64,000 bases of DNA, from positions 1 through 64,000 of the forward strand of contig CAYYGN010000014.1 in assembly GCA_964471595.1 (NCBI GenBank), written 5' to 3'. Positions 43,304 through 54,600 of the stretch are shown here, piece after piece. This DNA is from JAGNXB01 sp964471595. GTDB taxonomy: Bacteria > Bacteroidota > Bacteroidia > Chitinophagales > Saprospiraceae. The first letter of the stretch is position 1, and the number at the start of each line of letters is the position of its first letter. The position numbers and the translations under genes are program-made. Under the pieces are notes generated by a model. That model was not told the origin of the DNA, searched no databases, and worked only from the letters and a program-made list of their open reading frames with translations.

Positions 43304-43720
43304 TTAGTGGGGTGTTGTTGAATCGCCCCCCATTCCGGGCGTCTCCAGCCAAAGGTGGGCAGATTCCGTCCAACCGTTCCCTTCGCTGACCGGCTGATAC
43401 CCCTGTATGCGGTGGGCGGTATGCAGCCAGGAGGCAAAATAGACCGATGGCAATTCTTCCATAGGCAGAGAGGATGTAGCGACACGATCTCTCTCTGAAA
43501 TAGGGCGAATGAACAAGGTGCCGGCGACCATCAGCAAAAAGGCCAGCGACGCTGCCAGGGCAGGCCAGTGCATCCTTTGGCGCTTCCGGCTGGTACGGTC
43601 AAGCATTTGCTCCAGCCTGGACAGGGAATCCGGATGCGGCATTACTTCCAGCTGTTCGGCAGTACGCAATAATTGCGCTTCACCCGGTAACAGGTTGTGT
43701 TCAGGACGGATCGGTTTCAT
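43304..43720 (-). CDS. Putative membrane anti-sigma factor
   Basis: 138 residues. A single transmembrane segment at about 52-71 (WPALAASLAFLLMVAGTLFI) separates a cytoplasmic ~50-residue N-terminus (SRLEQMLDRTSRKRQR) from a periplasmic ~65-residue tail. It has no zinc-finger HxxxCxxC motif. Its ATG lies inside the end of the upstream ECF sigma gene (20-bp overlap), the usual arrangement for a sigma/anti-sigma pair. The assignment rests on this context and topology; no known family is recognised. Confidence 0.55.
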   Translation of the reverse strand: MKPIRPEHNLLPGEAQLLRTAEQLEVMPHPDSLSRLEQMLDRTSRKRQRMHWPALAASLAFLLMVAGTLFIRPISERDRVATSSLPMEELPSVYFASWLHTAHRIQGYQPVSEGNGWTESAHLWLETPGMGGDSTTPH

Positions 43721-44300
43721 TTTCAGACGAATTGAGGGGATGCCCCAGCCAACGCGCCAGTTTTCTGCGGGCCATGAGCAATTGGGACTTGGAAGTATGG
43801 AGGCTTATGCCGAGCATTTCTCCGATTTCTTTGTGGGTATATCCATCCAGCACATACAGGTTGAAAACCGTACGATAACCTTCCGGCAGACGGGCGATCA
43901 GATGGAGGAGGTCGCTCATCTCCGGGTTTTGGGAAGTCAAGTCCTTTGCCGGCACAGCCACTTCGATCTCTTCCCATGATGCCGACAATGGCGGTTTTTG
44001 CCGGAGTATCATCAGACATTCATTGACGGCAATTCTCTTCAGCCAGGGACGCACTGCCCTGGGATCCCGCAGAGAACGGATACGGGTCAAGGCGCTGAAC
44101 ATGCTGCGGATCATGGCGTCTTCGGCTTCATCGCGGTCTGACAGGTAGCGCATGCATATACCCAGGACCCAACCCGCATGCCGGGTATAAAACTGCCGCT
44201 GCGCCCTCCGGTCGTCCAGCCGGCAGCCATCGATTTCGTCTTTTTCATCCAATGGCCGTCCTGTATTGACGAGATGCAAGTTAGCCCGAAAAGGATGCAT
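43701..44300 (-). CDS. ECF-type RNA polymerase sigma factor
   Basis: Up to 199 residues. Region 2 (FYTRHAGWVLGICMRYLSDRDEAED) and region 4 (LIARLPEGYRTVFNLYVLDGYTHKEIGEMLGIS) match sigma-70 family ECF factors; LPEGYRTVFNLY is typical of Bacteroidota. The ATG at 44300 is the longest ATG option. A TTG at 44252 would give a more usual N-terminus (DEKDEIDGC) and sits downstream of a -7-like TAACTTG at 44283-44277, so the true start may be 44252. It shares a 20-bp overlap with the putative anti-sigma gene and is divergent from lysA. Confidence 0.88.
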   Translation of the reverse strand: MHPFRANLHLVNTGRPLDEKDEIDGCRLDDRRAQRQFYTRHAGWVLGICMRYLSDRDEAEDAMIRSMFSALTRIRSLRDPRAVRPWLKRIAVNECLMILRQKPPLSASWEEIEVAVPAKDLTSQNPEMSDLLHLIARLPEGYRTVFNLYVLDGYTHKEIGEMLGISLHTSKSQLLMARRKLARWLGHPLNSSENETDPS

Positions 44301-44320
44301 GCCCCCTCTTTGAAAAGCCT

Positions 44321-44328
44321 TACCTTTG
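44321..44328 (+). promoter_or_regulatory. -7 box for lysA
   Basis: A perfect TACCTTTG, 26 bases before the lysA ATG. Confidence 0.55.
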
Positions 44329-44354
44329 GCGACTTTTGCCAAGGGATCGAAATC

Positions 44355-45614
44355 ATGTACCTCGAAGAAGGCCAATATTGTTTTACCGGAGGATTGCCCG
44401 TGCTGGACATCGTCCGCCGGCATGACACACCGCTTTATGTCTATGAAGGAGACATCATGGAGCGGCAGTACCGCCTCATGACCGCATCCCTCCAGGTGCC
44501 CTCCAGTCGCATATTTTATGCCTGTAAGGCCAATACCAACCTCCATGTCCTGAGGCTGTTCCGGTCGCTGGGCGCCGGTCTGGATTGTGTTTCCATCCAG
44601 GAGGTGGACCTCGGCCTGTTGGCGGGTTTTGCCCCGGGGGATATTCTCTTCACGCCCAATTGCGTGTCGCTTGAAGAGTATGAAATGGCGAGGGAAAGAG
44701 GTGTGCTGATCAATGTGGACAACATTTCCATTCTGGAGCAATACGGACATCGCCATCCCGGCGCTTCGGTCTGCATCCGTATCAATCCCCATATCATGGC
44801 CGGCGGCAACAGCAAAATTTCGACCGGTCATATCGACTCCAAGTTCGGCATATCCATCCATCAGTTGCCACACGTCCTGAAGGTGGTGGAGGCCACAGGG
44901 TTGCATGTCGCCGGATTGCACATGCACACCGGATCGGACATTCTCGACGTGGAAGTTTTTCTCAATGCCTGCGAGATATTGTTCGGCATCGCTGATCATT
45001 TCCCCGATCTGGATTATATCGATTTCGGCAGCGGATTCAAGGTCCCTTACCGGAATGACGATATCGCGACCGACATTATGGAATTCGGAGAGCGCATCAG
45101 TATCCGCTTCAACGAATATTGCCGCCAGCGAGGGAGGGAAATGACCCTCATGTTCGAACCGGGCAAATTTCTCGTCAGCGAAGCCGGTGTGTTTCTGGCA
45201 AGGACCAACGTGATCAAAACAACGGTATCCACCGTTTTTGCCGGTCTAGACACCGGACTCAACCACCTGATCCGCCCCATGTTGTACAACGCCTGGCACA
45301 CGGTGGAAAACGTATCCAATCCGCAAGGGCGCCCCAGAATTTATACCCTGGTGGGCTACATCTGCGAGACGGATACCTTTGGCGTCAACCGCCGGTTGCC
45401 CGAAGTCCATGAAGGTGACATTCTGGCCTTTCGCAATGCCGGAGCCTACGGCTTCAGCATGGCTTCCAACTACAATTCCCGGTACCGTCCTGCCGAGGTC
45501 CTGATATGGCAAGGCCGCGATTACCTGATTCGCCGCCGGGAGCAGATGCAGGACCTGACCGCGCTGCAAGACACAGGGGTCCGAATCCCTTTTGACGAGC
45601 CGGAGAAGAAATGA
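44355..45614 (+). CDS. lysA: Diaminopimelate decarboxylase
   Basis: LysA decarboxylates meso-diaminopimelate to lysine using PLP. The 419-residue fold type III enzyme has the PLP lysine in FYACKANTNLHVL, GLHMHTGSDI, DFGSGFKVPY, and FEPGKFLVSEAG. The second subunit's catalytic cysteine is in GYICETDTFG. Length is standard. The frame is open far upstream over the sigma gene; the ATG at 44355 was chosen by homology (MYLEEGQYCF) and its position after the promoter box. It is followed by valS in the same direction, 81 bp away. Confidence 0.94.
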   Translation: MYLEEGQYCFTGGLPVLDIVRRHDTPLYVYEGDIMERQYRLMTASLQVPSSRIFYACKANTNLHVLRLFRSLGAGLDCVSIQEVDLGLLAGFAPGDILFTPNCVSLEEYEMARERGVLINVDNISILEQYGHRHPGASVCIRINPHIMAGGNSKISTGHIDSKFGISIHQLPHVLKVVEATGLHVAGLHMHTGSDILDVEVFLNACEILFGIADHFPDLDYIDFGSGFKVPYRNDDIATDIMEFGERISIRFNEYCRQRGREMTLMFEPGKFLVSEAGVFLARTNVIKTTVSTVFAGLDTGLNHLIRPMLYNAWHTVENVSNPQGRPRIYTLVGYICETDTFGVNRRLPEVHEGDILAFRNAGAYGFSMASNYNSRYRPAEVLIWQGRDYLIRRREQMQDLTALQDTGVRIPFDEPEKK

Positions 45615-45648
45615 TCCGGCGTTGATGCCATACATGACCAAAAAAAGG

Positions 45649-45656
45649 CATATTTG
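45649..45656 (+). promoter_or_regulatory. -7-like box for valS
   Basis: CATATTTG (first base off consensus), 39 bases before the valS ATG. Confidence 0.35.
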
Positions 45657-45695
45657 GCACAATAGATGACCTATTCCTGAAACAACGAAGCGCCC

Positions 45696-48419
45696 ATGGA
45701 ATCTCATTATCATCCCGCACGGGTCGAACAGAAGTGGTATCCCTATTGGATGGAGAAAGGGTACTTCCGTTCCCTTCCTGACGACAGGGAGCCCTACACG
45801 ATCGTCATGCCGCCTCCCAATGTGACAGGGGTATTGCACATGGGGCACATGCTCAACAATACGGTCCAGGACATCCTCATCCGCAGAGCCCGTCTTCAGG
45901 GGAAAAATGCCTGTTGGGTACCGGGTACCGACCATGCGTCCATTGCCACCGAAGCCAAGGTGGTCCAGATGCTGCGCGAGAAAGGCATTCGGAAAAGTGA
46001 TATTTCCCGGGAGGCATTTCTGGGTTACGCCTTTGAATGGAAGGAAAAATACGGAGGCATTATCCTGGACCAGCTCAAAAGGTTGGGCGCTTCAGCCGAC
46101 TGGGAACGCACGCGCTTCACCATGGAACCGGCGCTCAGCGAAGCCGTCATACAGGTGTTTGTCGATCTGTATCGAAAGGGCCGCCTGTATCGGGCCCTCC
46201 GCATGACCAATTGGGACCCTCAGGCCCTTACCGTCCTTTCCAATGAAGAAGTGATCTACAGCGAAGAAAAAGACACGCTGTACTTTCTGCATTACCGGGC
46301 CGTCCATGATCCGGCAGACGGTCTCACCATAGCCACCGTACGTCCTGAAACCATACTGGGTGACACGGCGGTGGCCGTCCACCCCGACGACGATCGGTAT
46401 CGCCACCTGGTAGGCAAACAGGTGTTGGTCCCTTTGATCAACAGAGCAATCCCGGTGATCGCCGACGCCTATGTGGATCGGGAATTCGGCACCGGCGCCC
46501 TGAAAGTGACACCGGCCCACGATCCCAATGATTACGAGATCGGCCAGCGACACGGACTGGAAACCATCGACATCCTGACGCCGGACGGGAAACTCCATGA
46601 AAAGGCGGGAATGTTGATCGGCGAAGACCGGTTTGCGGCACGCAAAAAGATCCTTCCCCTGCTTCAGGATGGAGGACACCTGATCCGTACGGAAGATTAT
46701 ATTCACAAGGTTGGACGCTCCGAGCGCACCCAGGCCATCGTCGAGCCGCGGCTGACGCTACAGTGGTTTCTGGACATGCGGGATTTTGCCCGGACGGCCA
46801 TGGATGCGGTGACCAAAGGGGAGGTACACTTCCACCCTCCGCATTTCGAGAACATGTACCGGAGCTGGCTGCAACCCGAACAAACACGCGATTGGTGCAT
46901 CAGTCGCCAGCTTTGGTGGGGACAGCGCATCCCCGCCTGGTATCTCGAACAACCCTCCGGAGAACCCCTGGTTTTTGTGGCCCATTCCGCTGAGGAAGCC
47001 CTGGAAGAGGCTCGCCAAAAAACCGGCGATCCTTCACTCCCGGCCGATGCCCTTCGCCAGGATGAGGATGTGGTGGATACCTGGTTTTCGTCCTGGCTGT
47101 GGCCCATCAGTGTATTCGACGGATTCAGGGACAGCAGGGAGCTGGCCTACTACTACCCCACCCAAACGCTTGTCACCGGTTGGGATATCATCTTTTTTTG
47201 GGTGGCGCGCATGATCATGGCGGGATATGAATGGACACCCGACATGCTGCCCGGTCATCCCAAAGGCAACATGCCGTTTCACGATGTGTATTTCACGGGG
47301 ATGGTCAGGGATAAGCTCCGGCGAAAAATGAGCAAATCGCTTGGCAACAGTCCCGATGCTTTGGTTTTGCTCGACAAATACGGGGCTGACGGTGTGCGGT
47401 TTGGCATGTTGTCGGCCGCGGCGGCAGGTAATGACATCGTCTTTGACGCGCCATTCGAAGGCAAATCGGGCCGCATCGTCAACGAAAGTCAACTGTGCGA
47501 CCAGGGGCTGAGATTTTGCAACAAATTATGGAATGCGCTGCGCCTGATCAGGCAATGGGGAGTCGTTGACCAACCGGATTCGGGGGAATCGGCCGCCATC
47601 AACCGCCTTGCGGTAACCTGGATGCATGAAAAATTGGTCGCGCTCCGTCTGGAGCAGGAATCGGCCCTGCAGCAATTCCGCCTTTCCGAGGCCCTCAAGG
47701 ATTTGTACCGCTTTATCTGGGATGACTTCTGCAGTTGGTACCTGGAACTCATCAAACCCGCTTACGGAAGTCCCATAGATCGAAGCACCCTGGAAGAGAC
47801 CATTGACTTTTTCAGTGAACTGATGACTTTCCTTCATCCTTTCATGCCCTTTGTTACCGAAGAAATATGGCATCTGCTGCGCCCCCGGCGGGAAGGCGAA
47901 GACTGTATCATAACGCCATTGCCTGATCGTCATCCTCAGGCACCCGGTTTGATCGCGGACATGGCCCTCCTTAATGAAATGGTCAGCCGCATCCGGGAGT
48001 TTCGTGCCGAAAAGCAACTTTCGCCCAAGGAGCCCTTGTCGATTTTCTGGGAAGCCAGTCCAAAGTCGGATGCCCTTTTGCTCGGTGAGGGAAGCCGCGC
48101 CCTGATTGCCAAAATGGCTCATTTGGACCATCTCGAACGTGTGATGGATGAGCCGGACGGGTGTGTTCCCGTCATGGCCGGCACGGAAAAGCTGTTTATC
48201 CGTTTTGAGGCCGCCATGGATGTCGAGGCGGAAAAGGAAAAATTGCGCCAGGAAATGGCCTATTACGAGGGTTTCATTCAAAGTGTCCGTCAAAAGCTGA
48301 CCAACGAGCGTTTTGTAGCCGGTGCTCCTGCGGCCGTCGTGGAAAAAGAGCGGCAGAAACTGGCGGATGGCGAAACCAAATTGCGTGCTTTGGAGGAAAG
48401 TCTGCAAAGGCTGGGGTAA
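45696..48419 (+). CDS. valS: Valyl-tRNA synthetase
   Basis: 907 residues. HIGH-type motif HMGHMLN near 50, the long editing domain (about 190-330; includes WVPGTDHASIATEA before it), the KMSKS motif RRKMSKSLGNSPD near 545, an anticodon-binding domain, and a C-terminal coiled-coil arm (MDVEAEKEKLRQEMAYYE) typical of ValRS. It charges tRNA-Val in the cytoplasm and hydrolyses mischarged Thr-tRNA. Length is within the family's range. Start by homology at MESHYHPARVEQKWY. Confidence 0.97.
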   Translation: MESHYHPARVEQKWYPYWMEKGYFRSLPDDREPYTIVMPPPNVTGVLHMGHMLNNTVQDILIRRARLQGKNACWVPGTDHASIATEAKVVQMLREKGIRKSDISREAFLGYAFEWKEKYGGIILDQLKRLGASADWERTRFTMEPALSEAVIQVFVDLYRKGRLYRALRMTNWDPQALTVLSNEEVIYSEEKDTLYFLHYRAVHDPADGLTIATVRPETILGDTAVAVHPDDDRYRHLVGKQVLVPLINRAIPVIADAYVDREFGTGALKVTPAHDPNDYEIGQRHGLETIDILTPDGKLHEKAGMLIGEDRFAARKKILPLLQDGGHLIRTEDYIHKVGRSERTQAIVEPRLTLQWFLDMRDFARTAMDAVTKGEVHFHPPHFENMYRSWLQPEQTRDWCISRQLWWGQRIPAWYLEQPSGEPLVFVAHSAEEALEEARQKTGDPSLPADALRQDEDVVDTWFSSWLWPISVFDGFRDSRELAYYYPTQTLVTGWDIIFFWVARMIMAGYEWTPDMLPGHPKGNMPFHDVYFTGMVRDKLRRKMSKSLGNSPDALVLLDKYGADGVRFGMLSAAAAGNDIVFDAPFEGKSGRIVNESQLCDQGLRFCNKLWNALRLIRQWGVVDQPDSGESAAINRLAVTWMHEKLVALRLEQESALQQFRLSEALKDLYRFIWDDFCSWYLELIKPAYGSPIDRSTLEETIDFFSELMTFLHPFMPFVTEEIWHLLRPRREGEDCIITPLPDRHPQAPGLIADMALLNEMVSRIREFRAEKQLSPKEPLSIFWEASPKSDALLLGEGSRALIAKMAHLDHLERVMDEPDGCVPVMAGTEKLFIRFEAAMDVEAEKEKLRQEMAYYEGFIQSVRQKLTNERFVAGAPAAVVEKERQKLADGETKLRALEESLQRLG

Positions 48420-48642
48420 TCCTGGCTGAACTGCTTTTTACCGTTGAGGATTAGCCGAAGGGTGCTTCATGAACCCCTGCCAGGTGGCGCCAACACTGGC
48501 TGACGGAAAAAACTGTAAGGCCGATGGACTGAGCATTCTGCCATTGCCTTCTTTTGCCGGTTACTGGCTCCCGGATGGCTGGTCGGACCATGAAAGACGC
48601 CGGTATTTTCCATGGTACCGGACGTAAGCCCGGATAATGGGT

Positions 48643-48650
48643 TATATTTG
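48643..48650 (+). promoter_or_regulatory. -7 box for the 2269-aa surface protein
   Basis: A perfect TATATTTG, 33 bases before the ATG at 48684. The 264-bp gap after valS holds no other feature that I can support. Confidence 0.5.
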
Positions 48651-48683
48651 GTGGACATCATCCCGCCTTTTCGGGCGAAGTCC

Positions 48684-51600
48684 ATGAAGACAGGGCACAT
48701 TCTGACGGTGTTGCTGGTTGCGTTCCTGATTTTCAGCGCAGAATCACAAACCATCCTGTTCCCTTCCGTCTCAGAGAAGCCTACGGTTTGCCAACCGCAC
48801 ACATTTACCTTTTCGGTCTTCCAGAATTCGGCAAATCCGCTTCCTGCCACAACCGTAGCCGTCTATCTGCCCTGCGGAATGACCTATCTCCCCGGATCCG
48901 TAGTGGGATTGGCGGAACAGGATTTGGGCACTCCCCAGGTGCCCGTCTTCATGACAGAATCCATACCGGCAGGAAGTACGAAGGAGGTAACCCTGGAGGT
49001 TGACATACCTTGCGAATCCCTGCATGCCTGCCTGGATTCAGGAAAACTTTTCTTTTTGACGGTCCGGATCGGAGAGGGAGCGGACACCCTTGTATTCCCT
49101 TCCGACCCTTTTAATTTGGAAACACCTCATCTCGTCATCACGAAGGTGGATGACCAGATCATGATGGGTCATCAGGGCCAGGTGCTGGAAAGAAAAGTAC
49201 ACGTCCGGAATACGCGGTTGGGCAAACTCTCCACCTTCACCTATTTCAACTTTTACGGTGAAGGGGTCAACATTGAAGTCAACCAGGGATCCGACATCGG
49301 CGGTGTGCCAGGTGAAGTACGGCGACTATTTTCGGGTCCGGATTTCGCACTATCCGGCAACGGTGATGCCTACCTGGATTTCAATGAAGAGGTCATCATC
49401 ACAGAACGGATCACCGTAGATGCCTGCCCGGAGGACAAAGACAAAGTACTCTCGGAAATCCTGGTTCGCTGGGGATGTGCCGCAGATTTTTGCCAGTCGG
49501 TATCTCAACAAACCCTGATCCGGGTATCTTCTGCGGGGACAGGTGGTGCTGTTCATCTTTTGGAAGCGGAACTGTACGCCCCAGCCTGCCGGACGAATAC
49601 GTCCACGCGTCAAAAACTTGTGTTGAAAGACACCAGCGCCACTCAGCCTATGGTCAATGTCAGGCTGACCTTGTGGGAAAACGGGTTGTTCAGAAAGTTC
49701 AGCACGGAAAATTATTCCGCTACCCTGAATGGTGTTCCCGTCTCCCATCAGTTCGGTCCGCTGGATACAAATTCCTGTGGCCAGACAGGCGCGGCCAGTG
49801 ACACACTGTTCATTCCACTCATTCAGCCGGGAGATGAATTGATGATCGAATGGGATGCTTACGACTGCAAGGATATCCCCTGCCTGCCGGGAGAAATCGT
49901 TTTGAGATGGTGGATCACGTATGAATCTCCCTGCAATGTGGCCTCTGACTACTACCAAAATGATGCCGGGCAGTTCAACTTTCCCGTTCCCAGATTGGCC
50001 ACAATAGTCTCCTCTCCCTTGTATGACGGATCTGTCCTTACAGGAGGTGAGGCGATCCTGACAAGATTACAAATATATTCAGGCAATCTCCTGGATGAGG
50101 GAACCTATCTCAAAATACAACTGGACCTTCCTTGTGGTTTTTCTTTTCAGGATACGACTTTCCAGATATTCAACCAAAATCCCATTGCCAAATCCGTCTT
50201 CCCAACAAACAGCACCACCCGGTATGAGCTAACTTATGCAACACCATTTCCAGATTCACTGGCATTTTTGGATATGTCGCTGTTGTACACTTGTGATACT
50301 CTTTGTTCGAATATATCTTGTGCGGATAGTCTGATCACCTCGTGTCAAACGAATTGTCCGGTGGCTACCGACTTCGCTTCCATCATTATTATTACCGGGT
50401 TGGGTGGGGATGCCGACTGCCCTATAGCAACCATGGACAACCATTGCAACTCCTTGTTATTTCAAACGAATTGCAGAAAAGGAGTTTGCCTGGACACTCT
50501 TTTCGGCTATTTTGATTTCAACATGGCGTTGGAACGCATTAGTCTGGGACAACCGGATAATGATCAAAACTTCAAACCTGACCCTGGTGGCACGCTGAAT
50601 CCCCAGCTTATCCGGCTGGACCGGATGATAGCAGGTGACACCATCCTCCTCCAACATCGCGGCGTCATTCGGGTCGAGATGAAGGATACGGTATTTGAAA
50701 GATTGTCCATCCGTCATGAATTCAGCCTGGAGGATGTTTTTCAGATCAAGGAATCCGAGGCTCTTCAGGAGCTGGCAAAGCTGTCGGATCCCCAAACGGG
50801 ATTTGTTGCACTAAATGCGCAAATCAGGATTCATCCTCACAATTCACCTCTTGTCTGGACAGCAACCGTACCCATCGTTTTCGATTCACTGTCTCAAAGG
50901 AATTTGATTGTCGCAGACCTCGCCGCCATACGCCATACCCATCCTTCCTTTCCTTCCGATTACCGGTATTCCGACATGGATTCCATCGAAATTCTCGCCT
51001 GGTACCGGCTGGATCACAACCCCCATGCATACCCCACATTTTTCAATCATATTATTACCGTTGGCTTCAACGCGAAAGCATTCCTTTCCAGCGGGCCGGC
51101 ATTCAGGGCAAGGGAAAGCTCCGCCTGCCAATGCCGTAAAGCAAATGTTGAAGTAGGTAATGTCAGATTCGAAATAGGCAGGGACGACCGGGTTTTCCCG
51201 TTATGTGCTGCTACTATCAAGGACTATGGCATGTTCATTCATTTCAGCACCCTTCCCAATTTCTTTCCTTACGAATACAAACCCCCTATTGATTCCTTTC
51301 TTCAGCTCGGTATCACGGCACGAGATTTCACCATCACCAATGTCCGAATCACCTCCATCCGGGTCAATGGCATAACCACCAATCTGAATCAATCCGTTCC
51401 GGTTCCTGATCTGATCCAAAATGAATACCAACTGAAACCGGATCCGTTCCTAAGGAACCACTGGGAAGAAAGCAATGTTATTTTTTTCAGGTTCGATTTG
51501 CACAAAGATCTGTGCGAGTTACTACCGTCGGATTCGGATTACCCTGTAGCCCAGGCCGTGCTGAAAACCTTCAGGATGCGACCGTTTGGTCTAACGGAAC

Positions 51601-54600
51601 AGAAACCGACCCAACTGATCCTGAACTGGGAATATACCCAGCCGGAAATGGAAATAACCCTTTGTGATCAAACCTTCTATGATGAACGGATGAGTTGGAT
51701 GGTCCAACTCACCAATTGCGGAAAAATCACGCCGTTTCTCAGAGAAATCGACCGCTTATGGCTTCATGTGGAAAGCTCCGGAAAGTCAATCGATAGCCTT
51801 CAAATAAAACGATACCCACAAGGAGATTTACTGACAGAAAACGGGGATTGGTTTGATTTCGGACCTCTGGGCGTTTGTGATACACAATTTGTAGTCATTG
51901 AGGCGCTGAATAAATCCTGTCATCGGGAGGAATTGACGATCAGCACCGGATGGAGTTGTGATGAAGAAGATCCATTGTCTGCACCGTGCGTAAAGAGAAC
52001 CATTACCTGCCAATTTTTCACCCCACCCGGTGTTCTGGAATCTCAAGTGGACACTGACACTCTTGTCGCTCCGCTATGTACACCGATGCCACTGAGTCAT
52101 TCGCTGTATCTCAATGCCGATCTGGGAGCTGCCTTTGCTACCGGAGTGACGGCTACCTTGCCGGGTGGATTGACCTACATCCCGGGGACCGCTGCCCTGT
52201 CGTGGCCGGGCAATACAGGCTTGTTTTTTCCCATCAACGACCCGGCAATTCTCCCGGGCGGACAATTGTACTGGTCCCTGGCCGATTGGCTGATGCCTCC
52301 TTCAGGATCTTTGCCAGGCACTCTCAGCCATCCCTTCCATCTGGCTGAATTGCAGTTTCAGACGCTGACCGATTGCGACTTTGTTTCCGGCAGTCGCATC
52401 ATTTATACATTTTCAGGCCAGCAAGTTTGTGGGTCAGCAGCTAATACACTGGTCCGCATTTCCGGACCCTACCAGTTGGAAGGCGTATTCCCTCCCCATG
52501 AATTGTCGTTGGGGGTGTCCTGGCATACGCCATCCGCCTGTGATGATTTCATTGAGGTGACCATTGACCTGGTTTCAGGTAATGTGAATACCTCTGACGA
52601 ACAACTGGTGGTGGACCTTCCTGCAGGTTATGTCTATGAACCGGGTTCAACCGTCACCAACCTTGGACAGATGGAACCGATCGTCAACTATCAACAATTG
52701 GTATGGCACCTTGAACCCGGACTGCCTGCCACCCAAATTACCTTTCGGTTACTGCTGGAACCGGGAGCCGGATGCAAGCCGGTCATCATTCCGGTTTACT
52801 CAACGGCTGAAGTCCAGGCTTTTTGCACGGGTTCCGGAAGTTCCTGTCCGGTGAAGGTGCTTACGGCAAGCCGGTATCTGACCGTGCATCTGGACAGACC
52901 CACCTTTGCCATAGCGTCGGTGGATGCCATATGGGATCAGGGCTCCGTGATTGTGAAAGGCGTCATCGCACAAACCGGAGGCACTGCGCCAGGCTCGGGG
53001 ATGGCAGGCCTTTATCTCGATCTGGATGGCAACGGTCAACTGTCACCGGGCGACTCATCCCTGTATTCCCAACCTTTCGCATTCCAAAATGCGGAGGACC
53101 TATCCGTTCTTTTTCCACATCTGAATCTGGCACCCGAGGATTGGTGCCGTCTGATGGTGGTGATCCGGGCGGAGGAGTCTTGTGCCTGTCAAACGGTCAC
53201 GCAATCCATCTCCAAACCGATTGTTTTTCCCGATTACCACGCATCGACCACTTGCTGGAACGACACCCTCAGTCTGGGACGGCCTTCTGTCGACGGTGTC
53301 CAATACCTTTGGATGGGAAATCATATTTCCTGTGACACATGTGCCACCACCCTGTTTACGGCCTACCACACCGCCGATACCGTATTGACGGAATCCTTGT
53401 TGCTCACCGAGGTGTATCCCGATGGCTGTATTTTGACCTTTGAGTATCTCATAACAGTCCTGCCCAAACCTCATCTCCTCAATCCAGATGAATCGGTGTG
53501 TGCCGGCGATACCCTCCTCCTTATCGCGGCAGGTGGATTCATGTATGCATGGGAAGGCCCCCAGATCCTGGCATCGGGAGACGGATTCCTAACTGCCATT
53601 CCGTCTATGCCATCCACCTACTACGTCACCATTACGGATATGGCAGGGTGTCTCACCACCGATAGCGCTATGGTGGAAGTCATTTCTTTTCCGTCCGCCC
53701 CGGCCGGCCAGGACAAGACGTATTGCCACCAATTTGAAGCTTTCCTGGAGGCTCAAGAATGGCCAGGCTATACGTATTATTGGGTCAACGCCAACAACCA
53801 ATTGAGCGACCCATCCCATCCCAACCCCCAGATATTGGTGCCCATTTCTTATTCTTATATCCTGGAGATGGCCAAAGGTCATTGCCAAATCAGGGATACG
53901 GTTGACATCCGTTTCGATCCACCAGAATCCATAGCAGGATTACCCGATACTTTGCATGCCTGTCTGGGGGATACTGTAAGGTTTTCCCTCCCTGAGGCAT
54001 GGGTGTATGAATGGGTACCCGGATATACCTGGCTTTGTCTGAATCAAAACTGCTCGGAAGTCCAAATACCGGTTTCCCAATATTGGGAGTTTCTGGTGAC
54101 GGCCACGGATTCCAACGGATGTTCGGTCAGCCAGTCCGTGGTCATCATTCCTGAAACCGAGGAGGCCGTGAATATTTACCAGACAAGAATATGCGAGGGG
54201 AATTTCATCGTGATTTCCGGAGATACGGTCTCCCTTCCGGGTATGTATTGTGATACCGTTGTCGTCGGTTCAGGATGCCTTTATATTTCATGTGTACAAC
54301 TCGAATATTCTCCTCCCGTCATTACCGCATGGGTGGATAGCTTTTGTTCCGGCGGTTATTATTTATTTCAAGGCGACACTTTGTACACACCGGGGACATT
54401 CCTGGACACCATTGTCCTGACGGATGGTTGCATCGAAATCATTTCTTTGGATCTGCAAATTATTCCACCGGATACCATGTTGGTCACAGACACCATTTGC
54501 GCCGGCGGGATTTATGAGTTCCATGGTTCACTCATTACCGAAGAAGGAATCCATTGCGTTACCCTGGTACCACCTGACCCGGATTGCGAAGAAATACATT

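Noticed and set aside
43701..44999. Reading the sigma gene as a 432-residue protein
   Set aside because: The extra N-terminal ~230 codons are antisense to lysA and unrelated to sigma factors.
45599..45620. Terminator after lysA (GCCGGA ... TCCGGC)
   Set aside because: The stem is only 6 bp with a 10-nt loop, overlaps the coding end, and has no T-tract.
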